Positions 12,101-23,756 of a DNA stretch of 64,000 nt are shown here, piece after piece (position 1 is the first letter of the stretch; every line of letters starts with the position of its first letter). Source of the DNA: Plecoglossus altivelis (lineage: Eukaryota > Chordata > Actinopteri > Osmeriformes > Plecoglossidae); NCBI GenBank assembly GCA_036571765.1, contig BROE01000027.1:13609844-13673843 (forward strand). The letters run 5' to 3'. The notes beneath the pieces are model-generated. The model had not been told where the DNA came from and searched no databases. It saw only the letters and a list, made by a program, of their open reading frames with translations. The translations under genes and the position numbers were made by a program.

Positions 12101-15100
12101 CCCAGAATCTATATTAAATAGCATGTTAGTATGTTATAATCAGTAACATGTTAGCTGTTCTGTGTAATGGCTGTTCAGGAGGTTAGCATGTTAGTATGTT
12201 ATATACAGTAACATGTTAGCTGTTCAGCATGCTATATACATTAGCATGTTAGTATGTTATATACAGTAACTTGTTAGCTGTTCAGCATGCTATATACATT
12301 AGCATGTTAGTATGTTATATACAGTAACATGTTAGCTGTTCAGCATGCTATATACATTAGCATGTTAGTATGTTATATACAGTAACATGTTAGCTGTTCA
12401 GCATGCTATATACATTAGCATGTTAGTATGTTATATACAGTCACATGTTAGCTGTTCAGCATGCTATATACATTAGCGGGTTAGTATGTTATATACAGTA
12501 ACATGTTAGCTGTTCAGCATGCTATATACATTAGCATGTTAGTATGTTATATACAGTCACATGTTAGCTGTTCAGCATGCTATATACATTAGCATGTTAG
12601 TATGTTATATACAGTAACATGTTAGCTGTTCAGCATGCTAAATACATTAGCATGTTAGTATGTTATATACAGTAACTTGTTAGCTGTTCAGCATGCTATA
12701 TACATTAGCATGTTAGTATGTTATATACAGTAACATGTTAGCTGTTCAGCATGCTAAATACATTAGCATGTTAGTATGTTATATACAGTAACATGTTAGC
12801 TGTTCAGCATGCTAAATACATTAGCATGTTAGTATGTTATATACAGTAACATGTTAGCTGTTCTGTGTAATGGCTGTTCAGGAGGTTAGCATGTTAGTAT
12901 GTTATAATCAGTAACATGTTAGCTGTTCAGCATGCTATATACATTAGCATGTTAGTATGTTATATACAGTCACATGTTAGCTGTTCTGTGTAATGGCTGT
13001 TCAGGAGGTTAGCATAAGATGCCAGTTTCTCCTCATGTGACGCTAAGTTTGGTTTATTTCGTGGTTTCCCTCAGATATAAATTTGAAACGTCTGTTCGAT
13101 CATTGGTGAATTCCTCCAATCAAGCTGCTCCATGTTCCGCCAGCCCTTCTGCTGCACTGAACCCCCCTGACCCAGGTACACACACACCTGCACACCTGGA
13201 CATACACACACAGGTACACACACACAAACACACCTGTACACCTGGACATACACACACACCTGCACATACATACACGGGTACACACACACTTGCACATACA
13301 CACACCTGCACACCTGGACATACACACACAGGTACACACACACACACACCTGCACACCTGGACATACACACACACCTGCACATACACACACAAGTACACA
13401 CACCTGCACATACACACACAGGTACACACACACCTGCACATACACACACAGGTACACACACCTGCACACCTGGACATACACACACACACACACCTGCACA
13501 TACACACACAAGTACACACACCTGCACATACACACACAGGTACGCACAGCTGCACATACACACACAGGTACACACACTTGCACACCTGGACATACACACA
13601 CACACACACCTGCACATACACACACAGGTACACACACCTGCACACCTGGACATACACACACACACACACACCTGCACATACACACACAGGTACACACACC
13701 TGCACACCTGGACATACACACACAGGTACACACACACACACCTGCACATACACAGAGGTACACACACACCTACATATGCACATATTCTCTCACACGTACA
13801 CACACGTACAGATACACACATCTTCATACACGCTCTCTCTCAGGCACATACACCCACCCACTTGCCCCACTCACACACACGACCCCACACTCACACACAC
13901 AACCCCACACTCACACACACGACCCCACACTCACACACACGACCCCACTNNNNNNNNNNNNNNNNNNNNNNNNNNNNNNTCAGATATAAATTTGAAACGT
14001 CTGTTCGATCATTGGTGAATTCCTCCAATCAAGCATGTTCTTCTGCTGCATGACCCCTGACCCGCACGTACAACCCTGACCTGGACATACCACACACACA
14101 CAGCACACACAACCACACACACAACTGATCAACACACACACACCTGCACATACATACACGGGTACACACACACCTGCACATACACACACAGTACACACAC
14201 CCACACCACACACATACACACACACACACACCTGCACATACACACACAAGTACACACACCTGCACATACACACACAGGTACGCACAGCTGCACATACACA
14301 CACAGGTACACACACCTGCACACCTGGACATACACACACACACACACACCTGCACATACACACACAGGTACACACACCTGCACACCTGGACATACACACA
14401 CAGGTACACACACACACACCTGCACATACACAGAGGTACACACACACCTACATATGCACATATTCTCTCACACGTACACACACGTACAGATACACACATC
14501 TTCATACACGCTCTCTCTCAGGCACATACACCCACCCACTTGCCCCACTCACACACACGACCCCACACTCACACACACGACCCCACACTCACACACACGA
14601 CCCCACACTCACACACACGACCCCACACTCACACACACGACCCCACACTCACTTTGAGACATGTCTGCGCAGGCTGTGAGGGGGAGTCCAGTCTGTCCAT
14701 GTGGGTGTGGGTGTTCTTGGGGAACGTGCTGCGGGGCATTGGGGAGACACCCATCCAACCTCTGGGCATTTCCTACATCGATGACTTTGCCCGCGAGGAG
14801 AATGCTGCTCTCTACGTGGGTAAGAGTCTCTCCTCTCTCTCTTCTCTCTCCTCACTTCTCTCTCCTCTTCTCTGCTCTCCTGTCCTGTCCACTCCTCTCT
14901 CTCCTGTCCTCTCCTCTCTCTCCTCTCTCCTCTCTCTCCTCTCCTGTCTTCTACTCTCTCTCCTCTCTCCTCTCCTCTCTGCTCTCTCCTCTCCTCTCTC
15001 TCCATTCTCTCCTTTCCTCTCCTGTCCCCCATCCCAGACAGAGTGTGTGTGTGTCCAGGCTGTGTGCAGACCATCTCAGTGATTGGACCAGTGTTTGGGT

Positions 15101-18100
15101 ACCTGCTGGGGTCTCTGTGTGCTAAGATCTATGTGGACATCGGCTCTGTCAACATGGGTGGGTACACACACATACACACACACACACACAAACGGACACG
15201 CACACACAGACACACACAGACACAGACACCCACACACAGACACAGACACTCACACACAGACACACACACACACAGGTATACACTCACCCCCCCCCCTCTA
15301 CAGACAGCATATCCATCACCCCTGGCGACTCCCGCTGGGTGGGGGCCTGGTGGCTGGGGTACCTCATCGCCGGGGCAATCACTCTCCTGTCTGCAGTCCC
15401 CTTCTGGTTCCTGCCCCGCGCCCTGCCCCCCCCAGGCCCCCGGCCCCCTGAGGCCACGCACTTCCTCCCAGAGCCCCCCCTGCTGGACAGGAAGTGCCCT
15501 GATGACCAGCCCACTAGCTTCCTGGAGATGGCTAAAGGTGAGGTGCATACTTTTTGTGTCATCTTCTTCACTGACTGAAATGCAGGAAAACATGACCATT
15601 GAATAGTAATACTATTTCCCTATTAGTAATTATATAATTATATATAAAAATAATGTCTGCCTGTTGTCCGCAGACTTCCTGCCAACCCTGCGCAACCTGC
15701 TGGGAAACCCTGTTTACCTGGTGTACCTGTGCATCACCATCATCCAGCTCAACTCCCTCATCGGCATGGTAACCTACAAGCCCAAGTACATTGAGCAGCA
15801 CTATGGACAGTCTGCCTCCAAGGCCAACTTCCTGATGGGTAAGCTACGCTAGGCTAACTTCCTGATGAGTAAGCTACGCTAGGCTAACTTTCTGATCGGT
15901 AAAGTAGGCTAGGCTAACTTCCCCATAGGTAAGGTACGCTAGGCTAACTCCAGTGTGTAATCCAGGGGTCATCAACATCCCAGCGGTGGCTCTGGGAGTG
16001 TTCTCTGGAGGAATGCTGATGAAGCGTTTGCAGCTGGGCATCATGGGAGCAGCCAAGATGGCGTTCAGCACCTCCCTGCTGGGGTACATCCTGTCTCTCT
16101 TCTTTTTCATCCTCAGCTGTGAAAACGCCAAGGTGGCAGGAGTCACCATGGACTACGATGGGTGAGACACACGCATGTGCACACACATGCATGTGCACAC
16201 ACACACACTGTCAAACACACACGCACTGTCAAACACACACGCATGTACACACACATGCATGTACACACACACACACACTGTCAAACACACACGTATGTAC
16301 ACACACACGCACTGTCAAACACACACGCATGTGCACAAACACGCATGTACACACACACACACACTGTCAAACACACACGTATGTACACACACACGCACTG
16401 TCAAACACACACGCACTGTCAAACACACACGCATGTACACAAACACGCATGTACACACACACACACTGTCAAACACACATGCACTGTCAAACACACACTT
16501 CAAATCAAGTTGTGCTTTATTGTCATTCCGCTATATGCGGGGGCATACAGTGGAATCAAATGTGGTGCATCACAGAGCCACGGTGCTACAGAAGTACAGA
16601 CAAACAACAATCAAGTAAAAATAAATATAACAATTTTCCCTATACATAGACAAAAAAAATACAAACTATACAAACTGTACGAATTACCTACACACATGCA
16701 TACAGACTCCCTTGCACATACCAGAGTAACCCCGTCTCCTGGCTCCAGAATGCCGGGGCCCCAGGGCCCGTCCTCACTGCTGGCAGAATGTAACGCTGCA
16801 TGCGTGTGCTCTGGCCTGGACTGGGACCCTGTGTGTGGAGAAGATGGACTCACCTACGTCACTCCCTGTCTGGCTGGCTGCAGCAGCTCCACAGGCTCTG
16901 GCAAGAACACGGTAACACACACACACACTAACGCACACACACACACTCTAACACACACACTCTAACACACACACTCTAACACACACACACACTCTAACAC
17001 ACACACACTCTAGCACACACACACTCTAACACACACACTCTAACACACACACTCTAACACACACACACACTCTAACACACACACACACAACACCTCACAC
17101 ACACACACTCTATGTCTCTCTTTCTCTCCTTATCTCTGTTTTTCTCTTGTTCTCTCTCTCTCACACATGCATACACAAAGAAATACGCGCACGCACGCAC
17201 GTACTCACACACACGCTCACTCAACACCACACTCTGAACACACACACATCTAACACAACACACACACTCATAAACACCACACACCACAACTCTAACACAC
17301 ACACACACTTCTAACACACACACACACACTACTCAGGCACACACACACTCTAACCACACACACATCTAATAGCAACACACAACTAACAGAAGCATCACAC
17401 TAACTCACACAACTCTAACCACACACTCTCACACACACACATACTAACATCACACACACACACAACACACACTCTACACATACACCTCTAGACCACACAC
17501 ACACACACACTAACACACACACTAAACACACACTACTAACAGACACACACACCACCAGACACACACATCTACCACACACACACACTGTAACACACACACA
17601 CTACAACACAAACTACAACACACACACACAACACATCACTACTGCATCGAGAACACTGTGATCACCCGTGTTCTGATCAGGTGGTGTCTCGTAACTGCGA
17701 AGTTGCAGAATAAATTGAGCCGAGGAGGCGAAATGATGGGCGGTGGAAGAGATGCCAGCAGGGGGCGCTGCAGGGAACCTGACGGCCAGCATGGGGCCCT
17801 GCTCCCTCAGGGATGACTGCCACCGTATCTTCCCCTACTTCCTGGCCCTGTCTGTTCTCACTTGCTTTATTATCTGCTGGGAGGCCACCCAGGCTATCAT
17901 GCTGGCTCATACCCGTCAGTCTGAGGAGGCAAGGGGTCAGAGGGGCAGGGTCAGGAGGCGGGAGGTCGTCAAAGGGCTGGGTCAGCGTGTGTGTGCTACC
18001 GACTGTGCTGGAGTGCTGTTAAGTGTGTGCCTGATAAGGTGCTTTTGTATATGGGGTATGTAGTGGAAGTGTAGTACTGTGCTGAGTGTGTTGTTACTGG

Positions 18101-18317
18101 ATTTGTTGTGTAGTGTCGTGTGTTATGTGTGCTGTATGTGTTGTGTATTGTGAGTGCGTGGTGAGTGTGTGTGTGTGAGTGAGTGTGAGCGTTGTGCGTT
18201 GTGTGTGTATATGGGTGCATCGTGTGTATTGTGTGTGTGCTGTGTGTGTGTGAGTGTGGAGTGTGTGGTGTGTGCTGTGAGTGTGTGGTGTGTGAGTGTG
18301 TGTTGTGTGTGTTTGTA

Positions 18318-18356
<39 letters not shown>

Positions 18357-21300
18357 TGTGTGTGTGGAGTGTGTGTGTGTGTGGATTGTGTGTGTGTGTT
18401 GTGTGTTGTAGGGTGGTGTGTGTGTGTGAGTGTGTGTTGTGTGTTGTTGGCTGTGTTGTGTGTGTTGTGCAGTGTGTGATAATGTTGTGTTGTGTGTTGA
18501 GGTGTGTGTGTGTTGTTGTGGGTGTTCATTCAACAAGCTAATATTCTGTATTCCATCCAAGTTAGGTCTCTGTGTTTTGATCTGTTCTCTCAATGTGAGT
18601 TTTCTGATAACCTGACTTTTGACGAAGAGTAACGAAACGATCATGTAGGAATAGTGAGAGGGTGTGTGTTAGGCAAGAGTGTTGTGAGAGAGAATGTAAC
18701 TTTCTGTGTCTCTTTCTTTAGTGGTTTTTGCATTTCTGTCCCTGTGGCTTTCGTTGTCTCTGTGGAATGAAATGTGTTTGTGTGTTCTCTTGAAATGTCT
18801 GTTGGTTGTGTTTGTGTTGGGAAATGTGTGTCTGGTGTTGCTTTGATAGTGTCTGAGTGTTTTGAAGTGTGTTTGAATGTGTGGTTTGTGTATTAATGGG
18901 TGTTTTGAAATTTTTTTTTTGTGTGTTGTGTGTGATTTTTGGAAATGTTGGTGTGTTTTTGATTAGATGTTTCTTATTTAGTCGTTGTGAGCGTTCTGTT
19001 CTCCCTCCATTCAATTCTGGTTTGCTGATTCAATCTATTCCCATGCTTGATCAGTATCCTAGCTCTGGGCATCACACTCTGGCAACAACTGACCCTTTGG
19101 TGATAGGACTCACCTCAACTTCCCACACGCTCAGCCTCACCTTTTGATCCGTCCCGCTCACCTCTCCTTCGACACATCTCCCTCACCCTCCTCGTCTCCT
19201 CCACCTCCCTCCACCCACCTCCGTCCAACCCTCACCCCCTCCCACTTAACCGATTCTCTCACCCCTCCCTTGCCCTCACCCCTCCCTTCTCTTCGTGCCC
19301 TTACCCTCCCTCTACTCGTCTCACCCCTCCCTCACCCTCACCCCTCCCGTAACCTCTTCCCTCACCCCTTCCCTTCCCTCACCACAGCCTCCCTCACCCT
19401 ACCCCGCCCATCACCACTCGCACCACTACATCTCCTTTACCCCTCCCTCCAACCTAACCCCTCCCTCATCCCCTCTCCCTTCACCCCTCCCTCACCCCCT
19501 CCCCTCACCCCTTCCCCCCCCCCCACACACAAAAAAAAAACATCTCCCTCTCCCTCCTACCTCCCCCCCCTCCCCCCTTTCAACCCTCCCTCACCCTCTC
19601 CCTCTTTCGCTCCCTAACAGCTGGGATTCCAGCTCCTATCTACTTCGGGGCCATCATCGACACCACATGTCTGAAGTGGGGCCAGAAGAGGTGTGGGGGA
19701 AGAGGAGCCTGCAGACTGTACAATACCTCTGCCTACAGGTAACACACACACACACACACACCACACACACACCACACACACACACACACACACCACACAT
19801 ACACCACACACCACACACACCACACCACACACCACACACAAACACACGCACACACACTCATGTACACGCACACACGTACGCAGACAGACACACACATCAC
19901 AGAAACACACATACCACACACACACACACACATCACACAGCCACACCACACACCACACACCACCACACACACACACTGCAGATGTACAATCTCTGCCTAC
20001 AGGTAAACACAACCACACAACACCCCACCACAACACACACAAAAAACACACACCACACACCACACACACACACCCACACCACACACCACACACCACACAC
20101 CACACACACACACTGCAGACTGTACAATACCTCTGCCTACAGGTAACACACACCCCACACACACACACAGACATCATCAACCACACAGCGCAAACAATAC
20201 CACACCACAAACACCAACACACCACCACACTGCAGACTAGTACATAACTCACCTCTGCCTCATGGTGCTACTACACACCACTACACACACCACACACACA
20301 CACCCAAGAGACCCACATTCATCCGACACACACACCACAAACACACACAGCACACCACACACACACACACCCACACATACCACACACACACCCACACATC
20401 ACACACACTCACACAAACAAAAACATACACAAACATGTGCATACACACAGACGTGCACACACACACACCACACAACACACACACAAACACAAACACGCCA
20501 CAGGACCCCACTACACGACTACACACACACCACACATAACCACACACACACCACACACCATGAAGACGCTACAGCCACACCACACAACCAGACACACAAT
20601 ACCCACACCTACACACCCACACACACTACCAACATACCACCAACTATTACCACACACCTACACACATACTCCAAACAAAAAACACACCCACAACATTACC
20701 ACAACAATACCACACACACACCCAACCACAACAGGCCCACAACCACACACACACCAACACACACACACATTCTCTTTCACACACACACTCATTCTCATAC
20801 GCACACACAAACTCACACCACTCACACCACACACCACCCACACAGCACACACCACCACACACCACACACACACACACTTTCTCATACACACACACTCTTT
20901 CTGTAACACACACACACTCTGACAACACCATACCACACACACACACAACACACAACACACACCACACACACACACCACAATACCACACCACCACACACAC
21001 ACACACACACACACACCACACATACCACACACATACCACACACAACACCCACAACACACCACACACACCACCACACATACCACACACACACACACATACC
21101 ACACACACACACCAACACACACGCACACACTATACCACAGCACATACCACACACACACCACACACACAACCACACTACCACACCACACACACACACGCAA
21201 CCACTGCAGACGGTACACTCCGTTTCCTGTGCTGTGTTAGGTGGCGTACCTGGACCTGACTCTGGGTTTGGAGGACGTTGTCCTTTCCTGCTAATTGCAT

Positions 21301-21485
21301 CTGGGCTTTCTCTGTTGCGTCGCACCTGCAGGCTTGAGGCCAGCGCCTGCAGCATGTCCCCTTACTGGCCAATGGTGGGAGCAGAATGGGGGCCCTGTAA
21401 AAGAAGGAGGAAGTCCATTGACTCTCTAACTCCAGCCAATCAACCACGACTTAGAATCCACAGAGAGGGGAGACTGCGTCTGTGA
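3136..21485 (+). CDS. slco1c1: slco1c1, solute carrier organic anion transporter (OATP1C1-like), spliced
   Basis: A 12-TM transporter of the OATP family. OATP1C1 carries thyroxine and other organic anions across the plasma membrane, notably in brain barrier cells (family knowledge). Coding exons read: 3136-3216 (ATG in a good context, ends Leu-Lys), 9331-9472, 10273-10401, 13075-13175, 14673-14819, 15059-15157, 15304-15537, 15674-15838, 15966-16161, 16749-16911, about 17681-17915, about 19036-19101, 19621-19738, and about 21240-21485 (TGA). Diagnostic segments are FDIPSYLIGVIDGSFEIG, the signature WVGAWWLGYLIAGA, KPKYIEQHYGQSASKANF, a Kazal-like Cys-rich loop (exon 16749-16911) and GIPAPIYFGAIIDTTC. 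These fit SLCO1C1 better than other SLCO1 members. Exon phases agree through 16911. One base is missing in exon 10273-10401, and exons near 17.7, 19.05 and 21.25 kb carry several indels. Assembly error is the likely cause, though a decayed gene is not excluded. Upstream untranslated exons were not located; the exon carrying the ATG starts at 3079. Confidence 0.88.
3331..3475. repeat. 31-bp minisatellite in slco1c1 intron 1
   Basis: About 4.5 copies of a 31-bp unit beginning GCTCTAGGTGGAGAGAGGAG. Confidence 0.85.
3537..5150. repeat. 14/15-bp CTGTGCTGTGTTTGT minisatellite, 1.6 kb
   Basis: A very long array of variants of CTGTGCTGTGTTTGTCTG mixing 10-, 14- and 15-bp steps, all within slco1c1 intron 1. 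It keeps several frames open on both strands (Cys/Val/Leu on +, Gln/His/Thr on -), which I treat as non-coding. Confidence 0.9.
5285..5945. repeat. GTGTAGTGT minisatellite
   Basis: A degenerate array of GTGTAGTGT and GTGTAGGTGT steps in slco1c1 intron 1, leading into the duplicated block that begins near 5941. Confidence 0.85.
5941..7440. repeat. 1.5-kb direct duplication, copy 1
   Basis: Starts GTGTCCCTGACTGAATGCAG and continues as unique sequence, a (TG)n block (6228-6826), more unique sequence and a CT-rich end. The same order recurs from 7793. The unique parts are near-identical; the repeats differ by many single-base losses. See the finding on false duplication. Confidence 0.85.
7793..9330. 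repeat. 1.5-kb direct duplication, copy 2
   Basis: Second copy of 5941-7440, offset 1852 bp at its start and running into the acceptor of slco1c1 exon 9331-9472. The microsatellite part (8095-8620) is degraded with scattered single-base deletions, as in uncorrected long reads. Confidence 0.85.
9480..9660. repeat. CACCTCACC-type minisatellite after slco1c1 exon 2 donor
   Basis: Short degenerate repeats of CACCTCACCTCCAGCCAC begin about 10 bases after the donor at 9473. The rest of this intron to 10260 is CT-rich with nothing else recognised. Confidence 0.7.
10425..11036. repeat. (CA)n then (TG)n block in slco1c1 intron
   Basis: Long (CA)n-rich sequence runs from about 10425 to 10830, followed after a short unique stretch by TG-rich sequence to about 11030. 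The two complementary tracts could pair in RNA. No coding content. Confidence 0.85.
11054..11733 (-). mobile_element. solo-LTR-like insertion (candidate)
   Basis: A 680-bp island of complex sequence sits inside TG-rich intron. Read on the minus strand it begins TGTTGGGATC and ends GGTGATACA. It contains an AATAAA signal (complement of TTTATT near 11186) followed by a stretch resembling a retroviral-type R-U5, that is the TG...CA organisation of a long terminal repeat. I see no clear target-site duplication, no primer-binding site and no gag or pol coding sequence, so at most this is a solo LTR. Another repeat class remains possible. Confidence 0.4.
12112..13016. repeat. 58-bp minisatellite in slco1c1 intron
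   Basis: About 14 copies of a 58-bp unit containing CATGTTAGTATGTTATATAC and GTTAGCTGTTCAGCATGC. A longer variant carrying TCTGTGTAATGGCTG occurs near 12156, 12861 and 12985, so the array has higher-order structure. Units are contiguous with no unique spacers, so it is not a CRISPR-like array. Confidence 0.93.
13176..13949. repeat. CA-rich minisatellite with repeated AGGTACAC motif
   Basis: Begins directly at the donor of slco1c1 exon 13075-13175. Units combine CACACCTGCACATACACAC with AGGTACACACAC, so donor-like AG-GTAC motifs recur through the array. It ends at the N gap. Confidence 0.88.
13950..13979. other. assembly gap (30 N)
   Basis: Thirty N between two copies of slco1c1 exon 4 and its following repeat, consistent with an unresolved join. 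Confidence 0.99.
13980..14652 (+). repeat. second, damaged copy of slco1c1 exon 4 and its intron repeat
   Basis: 13980-14055 repeats the acceptor and most of exon 13075-13175 but lacks internal bases, so the frame breaks. The CA-rich repeat then follows again, with the same unique end (near 14440-14540) as copy 1 (near 13765-13865). Probably an assembly duplicate rather than a second exon. Confidence 0.8.
15839..15958 (+). repeat. 30-bp repeat copying slco1c1 exon 8 end and donor
   Basis: The last bases of exon 8 plus the donor (AACTTCCTGATG-GGTAAGC) and about 14 more bases are repeated about four times with decay. Each unit keeps a GTAAG- or GTAAA-like donor except the first copy, which is partly changed (GAGTAAGC). 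Confidence 0.85.
16190..16500. repeat. CACTGTCAAACACACACGCATG minisatellite
   Basis: Degenerate CA-rich repeats carrying CACTGTCAAACACACACG, starting within 30 bases of the donor at 16162 in slco1c1. Confidence 0.85.
16500..16675. mobile_element. retroposon-derived fragment (LINE/SINE tail type)
   Basis: Sequence around GTGCTTTATTGTCATTCCGC followed by GCATACAGTGGAATC resembles the 3' tails of fish LINE/SINE families, which often carry TTTATTGTCATT. It is an intronic fragment without coding content. The family assignment is from pattern memory only. Confidence 0.5.
16912..17640. repeat. (CA)n / CTAACACACAC repeat
   Basis: The CA repeat begins at the donor of slco1c1 exon 16749-16911 (ACG-GTAACACACAC). 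From about 17220 it becomes irregular with scattered indels, probably uncorrected sequence. Confidence 0.85.
18060..18530. repeat. TG-rich repeat in slco1c1 intron
   Basis: Irregular TGTGTGAGTG/TGTGTGTG sequence with scattered indels. 18531-19030 is T-rich, irregular and holds nothing I recognise apart from the decayed exon beginning near 19036. Confidence 0.8.
19140..19620. repeat. C-rich CCCTCCCTCACCC tract
   Basis: Degenerate C/T-rich repeat leading into the acceptor of slco1c1 exon 19621-19738. No coding content. Confidence 0.75.
19739..21204. repeat. CA-rich repeat containing copies of an exon end
   Basis: A 1.5-kb (CA)n-rich intron. The exon end with its donor (TGCCTACAG-GTAACAC) reappears near 19979-20005 and 20115-20146, and in decayed form near 20229 and 21204. 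Confidence 0.85.
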
Positions 21486-21582
21486 TATTATTACATCCTC
21501 CTCTTCTCCCCGCCTCCCCCTCACACACTAACATGGCTAATACTGTCTAACTGTGGCATCATGTACACCACAATGTAGGTGA

Positions 21583-22185
21583 CATACTTGACCAGGTTGT
21601 GTAGGTTACAATAGAACACAGTGTAGCTAAGATTCTGGACTAGGTAGTCAAGGTTACAATAGAACACAGTGTAGGTGAGATTCTGGACTAGGTAGTCAAG
21701 GTTACAATAGAACACAGTGTAGCTAAGATTCTGGACTAGGTAGTCAAGGTTACAATAGAACACAGTGTAGCTAAGATTCTGGACTAGGTAGTCAAGGTTA
21801 CAATAGAACACAGTGTAGGTGAGATTCTGGACTAGGTAGTCAAGGTTACAATAGAACACAGTGTAGGTGAGATTCTGGACTAGGTAGTCAAGGTTACAAT
21901 AGAACACAGTGTAGGTGAGATTCTGGACTAGGTAGTCAAGGTTACAATAGAACACAGTGTAGCTAAGATTCTGGACTAGGTAGTCAAGGTTACAATAGAA
22001 CACAGTGTAGGTGAGATGCTGGACTAGGTAGTCAAGGTTACAATAGAACACAGTGTAGGTGAGATGCTGGACTAGGTAGTCAAGGTTACAATAGAACACA
22101 GTGTAGGTGAGATGCTGGACTAGGTAGTCAAGGTTACAATAGAACACAGTGTAGGTGAGATGCTGGACTAGGTTGTCTAGGTTGC
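21583..22185. repeat. 48-bp minisatellite downstream of slco1c1
   Basis: About 12 copies of a 48-bp unit containing AGGTAGTCAAGGTTACAATA. Because 48 is a multiple of 3, the minus strand stays open for 208 codons with a 16-residue repeat. I regard this as chance, not a protein. The surrounding 21490-22580 shows no gene. Confidence 0.93.
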
Positions 22186-22589
22186 AGGAGTTTGATCAAC
22201 AGAAACTGTAAAAGTATGTTTTTAATTAGACTGAATGTATAAATACTGTATATGACTAGGAACAGGTTGATAAGTCTGGCAGATGATGGGTCAGTTAAAC
22301 CTTCTGGATGCTCGCTGAGTAAAGATGACCTGATTCTATGTGATGACAAGGAAACATGATCTCTTCTTCTCTGGTAGCAGACAGGCCTCATGGACCCAGG
22401 GTGCACCTGGTACTGTGATATGCACTTAGCAAGGTTGAAGCAGTGACCAGTCTCTTATACAGAAGTGCCTCATCACTGGTGTCAGCTGAAATCAACAAAA
22501 CAAGTTAAATTAATGTAATTAAGGAATCGTAAGGGAGGACACGGCATTTAGGAATCTTCCACAACACAGACAGACCAGTTTCTTCTCAA

Positions 22590-22765
22590 GGAAACCTGCA
22601 GGTGTGTGACCTCAGATTCCCAGGTTAGAGGTGTGTGACCTCAGGTTAGAGGTGTGTGACCTCACGTGACCCCAGGTTAGAGATGTGTGACCCCAGGGTT
22701 AGAGGTGTGACCCCAGGGTTAGAGGTGTGACCCCAGGTTAGAGGTGTGACCCCAGGGTTAGCGTT
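22590..22765. repeat. GGTTAGAGGTGTGTGACC minisatellite
   Basis: Degenerate 17-20 bp units of TTAGAGGTGTGACCCCAGG in the 3' flank of bcap29. Confidence 0.85.
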
Positions 22766-22858
22766 AGAAAGCACTGGTGAGTTGGAGTGTTCCAGGTTGG
22801 TATTTTCAAACAACAAAAGGCATTTTCTCACTTGCTTCAAAATCAGTATGTACATAGT

Positions 22859-22864
22859 TTTATT
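22859..22864 (-). terminator. candidate polyadenylation signal of bcap29
   Basis: TTTATT on + reads AATAAA on the minus strand, about 890 bp beyond the bcap29 stop. A second AATAAA lies near 23120. Which one is used cannot be told from sequence. Confidence 0.45.
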
Positions 22865-23256
22865 TTTCTTGGATTATTTTTGTACATTTCAAGAGAATAC
22901 CTTTTAAATGTAATACAAAAATAAAACATTGTAATACTTAATCAAATAGAGATTCTTCTGTTGGGTTTGGATGGATGTACTCTCAGAAGAGAAGATAGAT
23001 TTGAGATACTCCAACACAACTAAAGCCAACTTAAAATAACTTTCAGGCGCTGATGAATAAGTACAAAGTGATAGGGAATGCCATGTTTAATCAACTGAAC
23101 TGTTACAAAAAAGAACTTCTTTATTATCGAAAATTCACATTCAACCATATGTAAATAAAAGCTGCAATACATGTGATGTGCACACTAAGACAATGATATA
23201 TAAAATATTCAAACTTCAGAAATAGTACAAGTGTTTTCTGTGGAAACTATTGAGGA

Positions 23257-23405
23257 GGGGTCAGGTGTGTGACCCAGGAGACAGGTGTGTGACCCAGGGG
23301 ACTGGTGTGTGACCCAGGGGACAGGTGTGTGACCCAGGGGACAGGTGTGTGACCCAGGGGACAGGTGTGTGACCCAGGGGACAGGTGTGTCACCTAGGCG
23401 ACAGG
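23257..23405. repeat. 20-bp GGGACAGGTGTGTGACCCAG minisatellite
   Basis: About seven copies in the bcap29 3' untranslated region. Confidence 0.9.
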
Positions 23406-23756
23406 TTCAAGCATGCTGGTGGCATAGATCAACGCAGAATTACACACGGAAGTGCTCACAGCAGTTTTGTATGGGCCTTTCTAATCACAGCACACACGCC
23501 TCGCACACACCAGTCACATGCTGCCATTACTCACACATTCATAGAGCTCAGTTCCTCATACAAACATATATATTACAAGCCACATGCACATTGTAAGCCA
23601 AGTGATGTGTGGTGAGGTGAGGGGTGGGACGGGTCAGGACACCCCGTGTGATGCACATGCAGAAAGGAAAATGTTGCTTGGTTTTGAACTGTAAACCAGG
23701 TGATCCCCAGGTGGTACCCAGGTGATCCCCAGGTGGTACCCAGGTGATCCTCGGAA

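Noticed and set aside
12112..13016. Regular 58-bp repeat resembling a CRISPR array
   Set aside because: Units are contiguous with no unique spacers, and the setting is a vertebrate intron.
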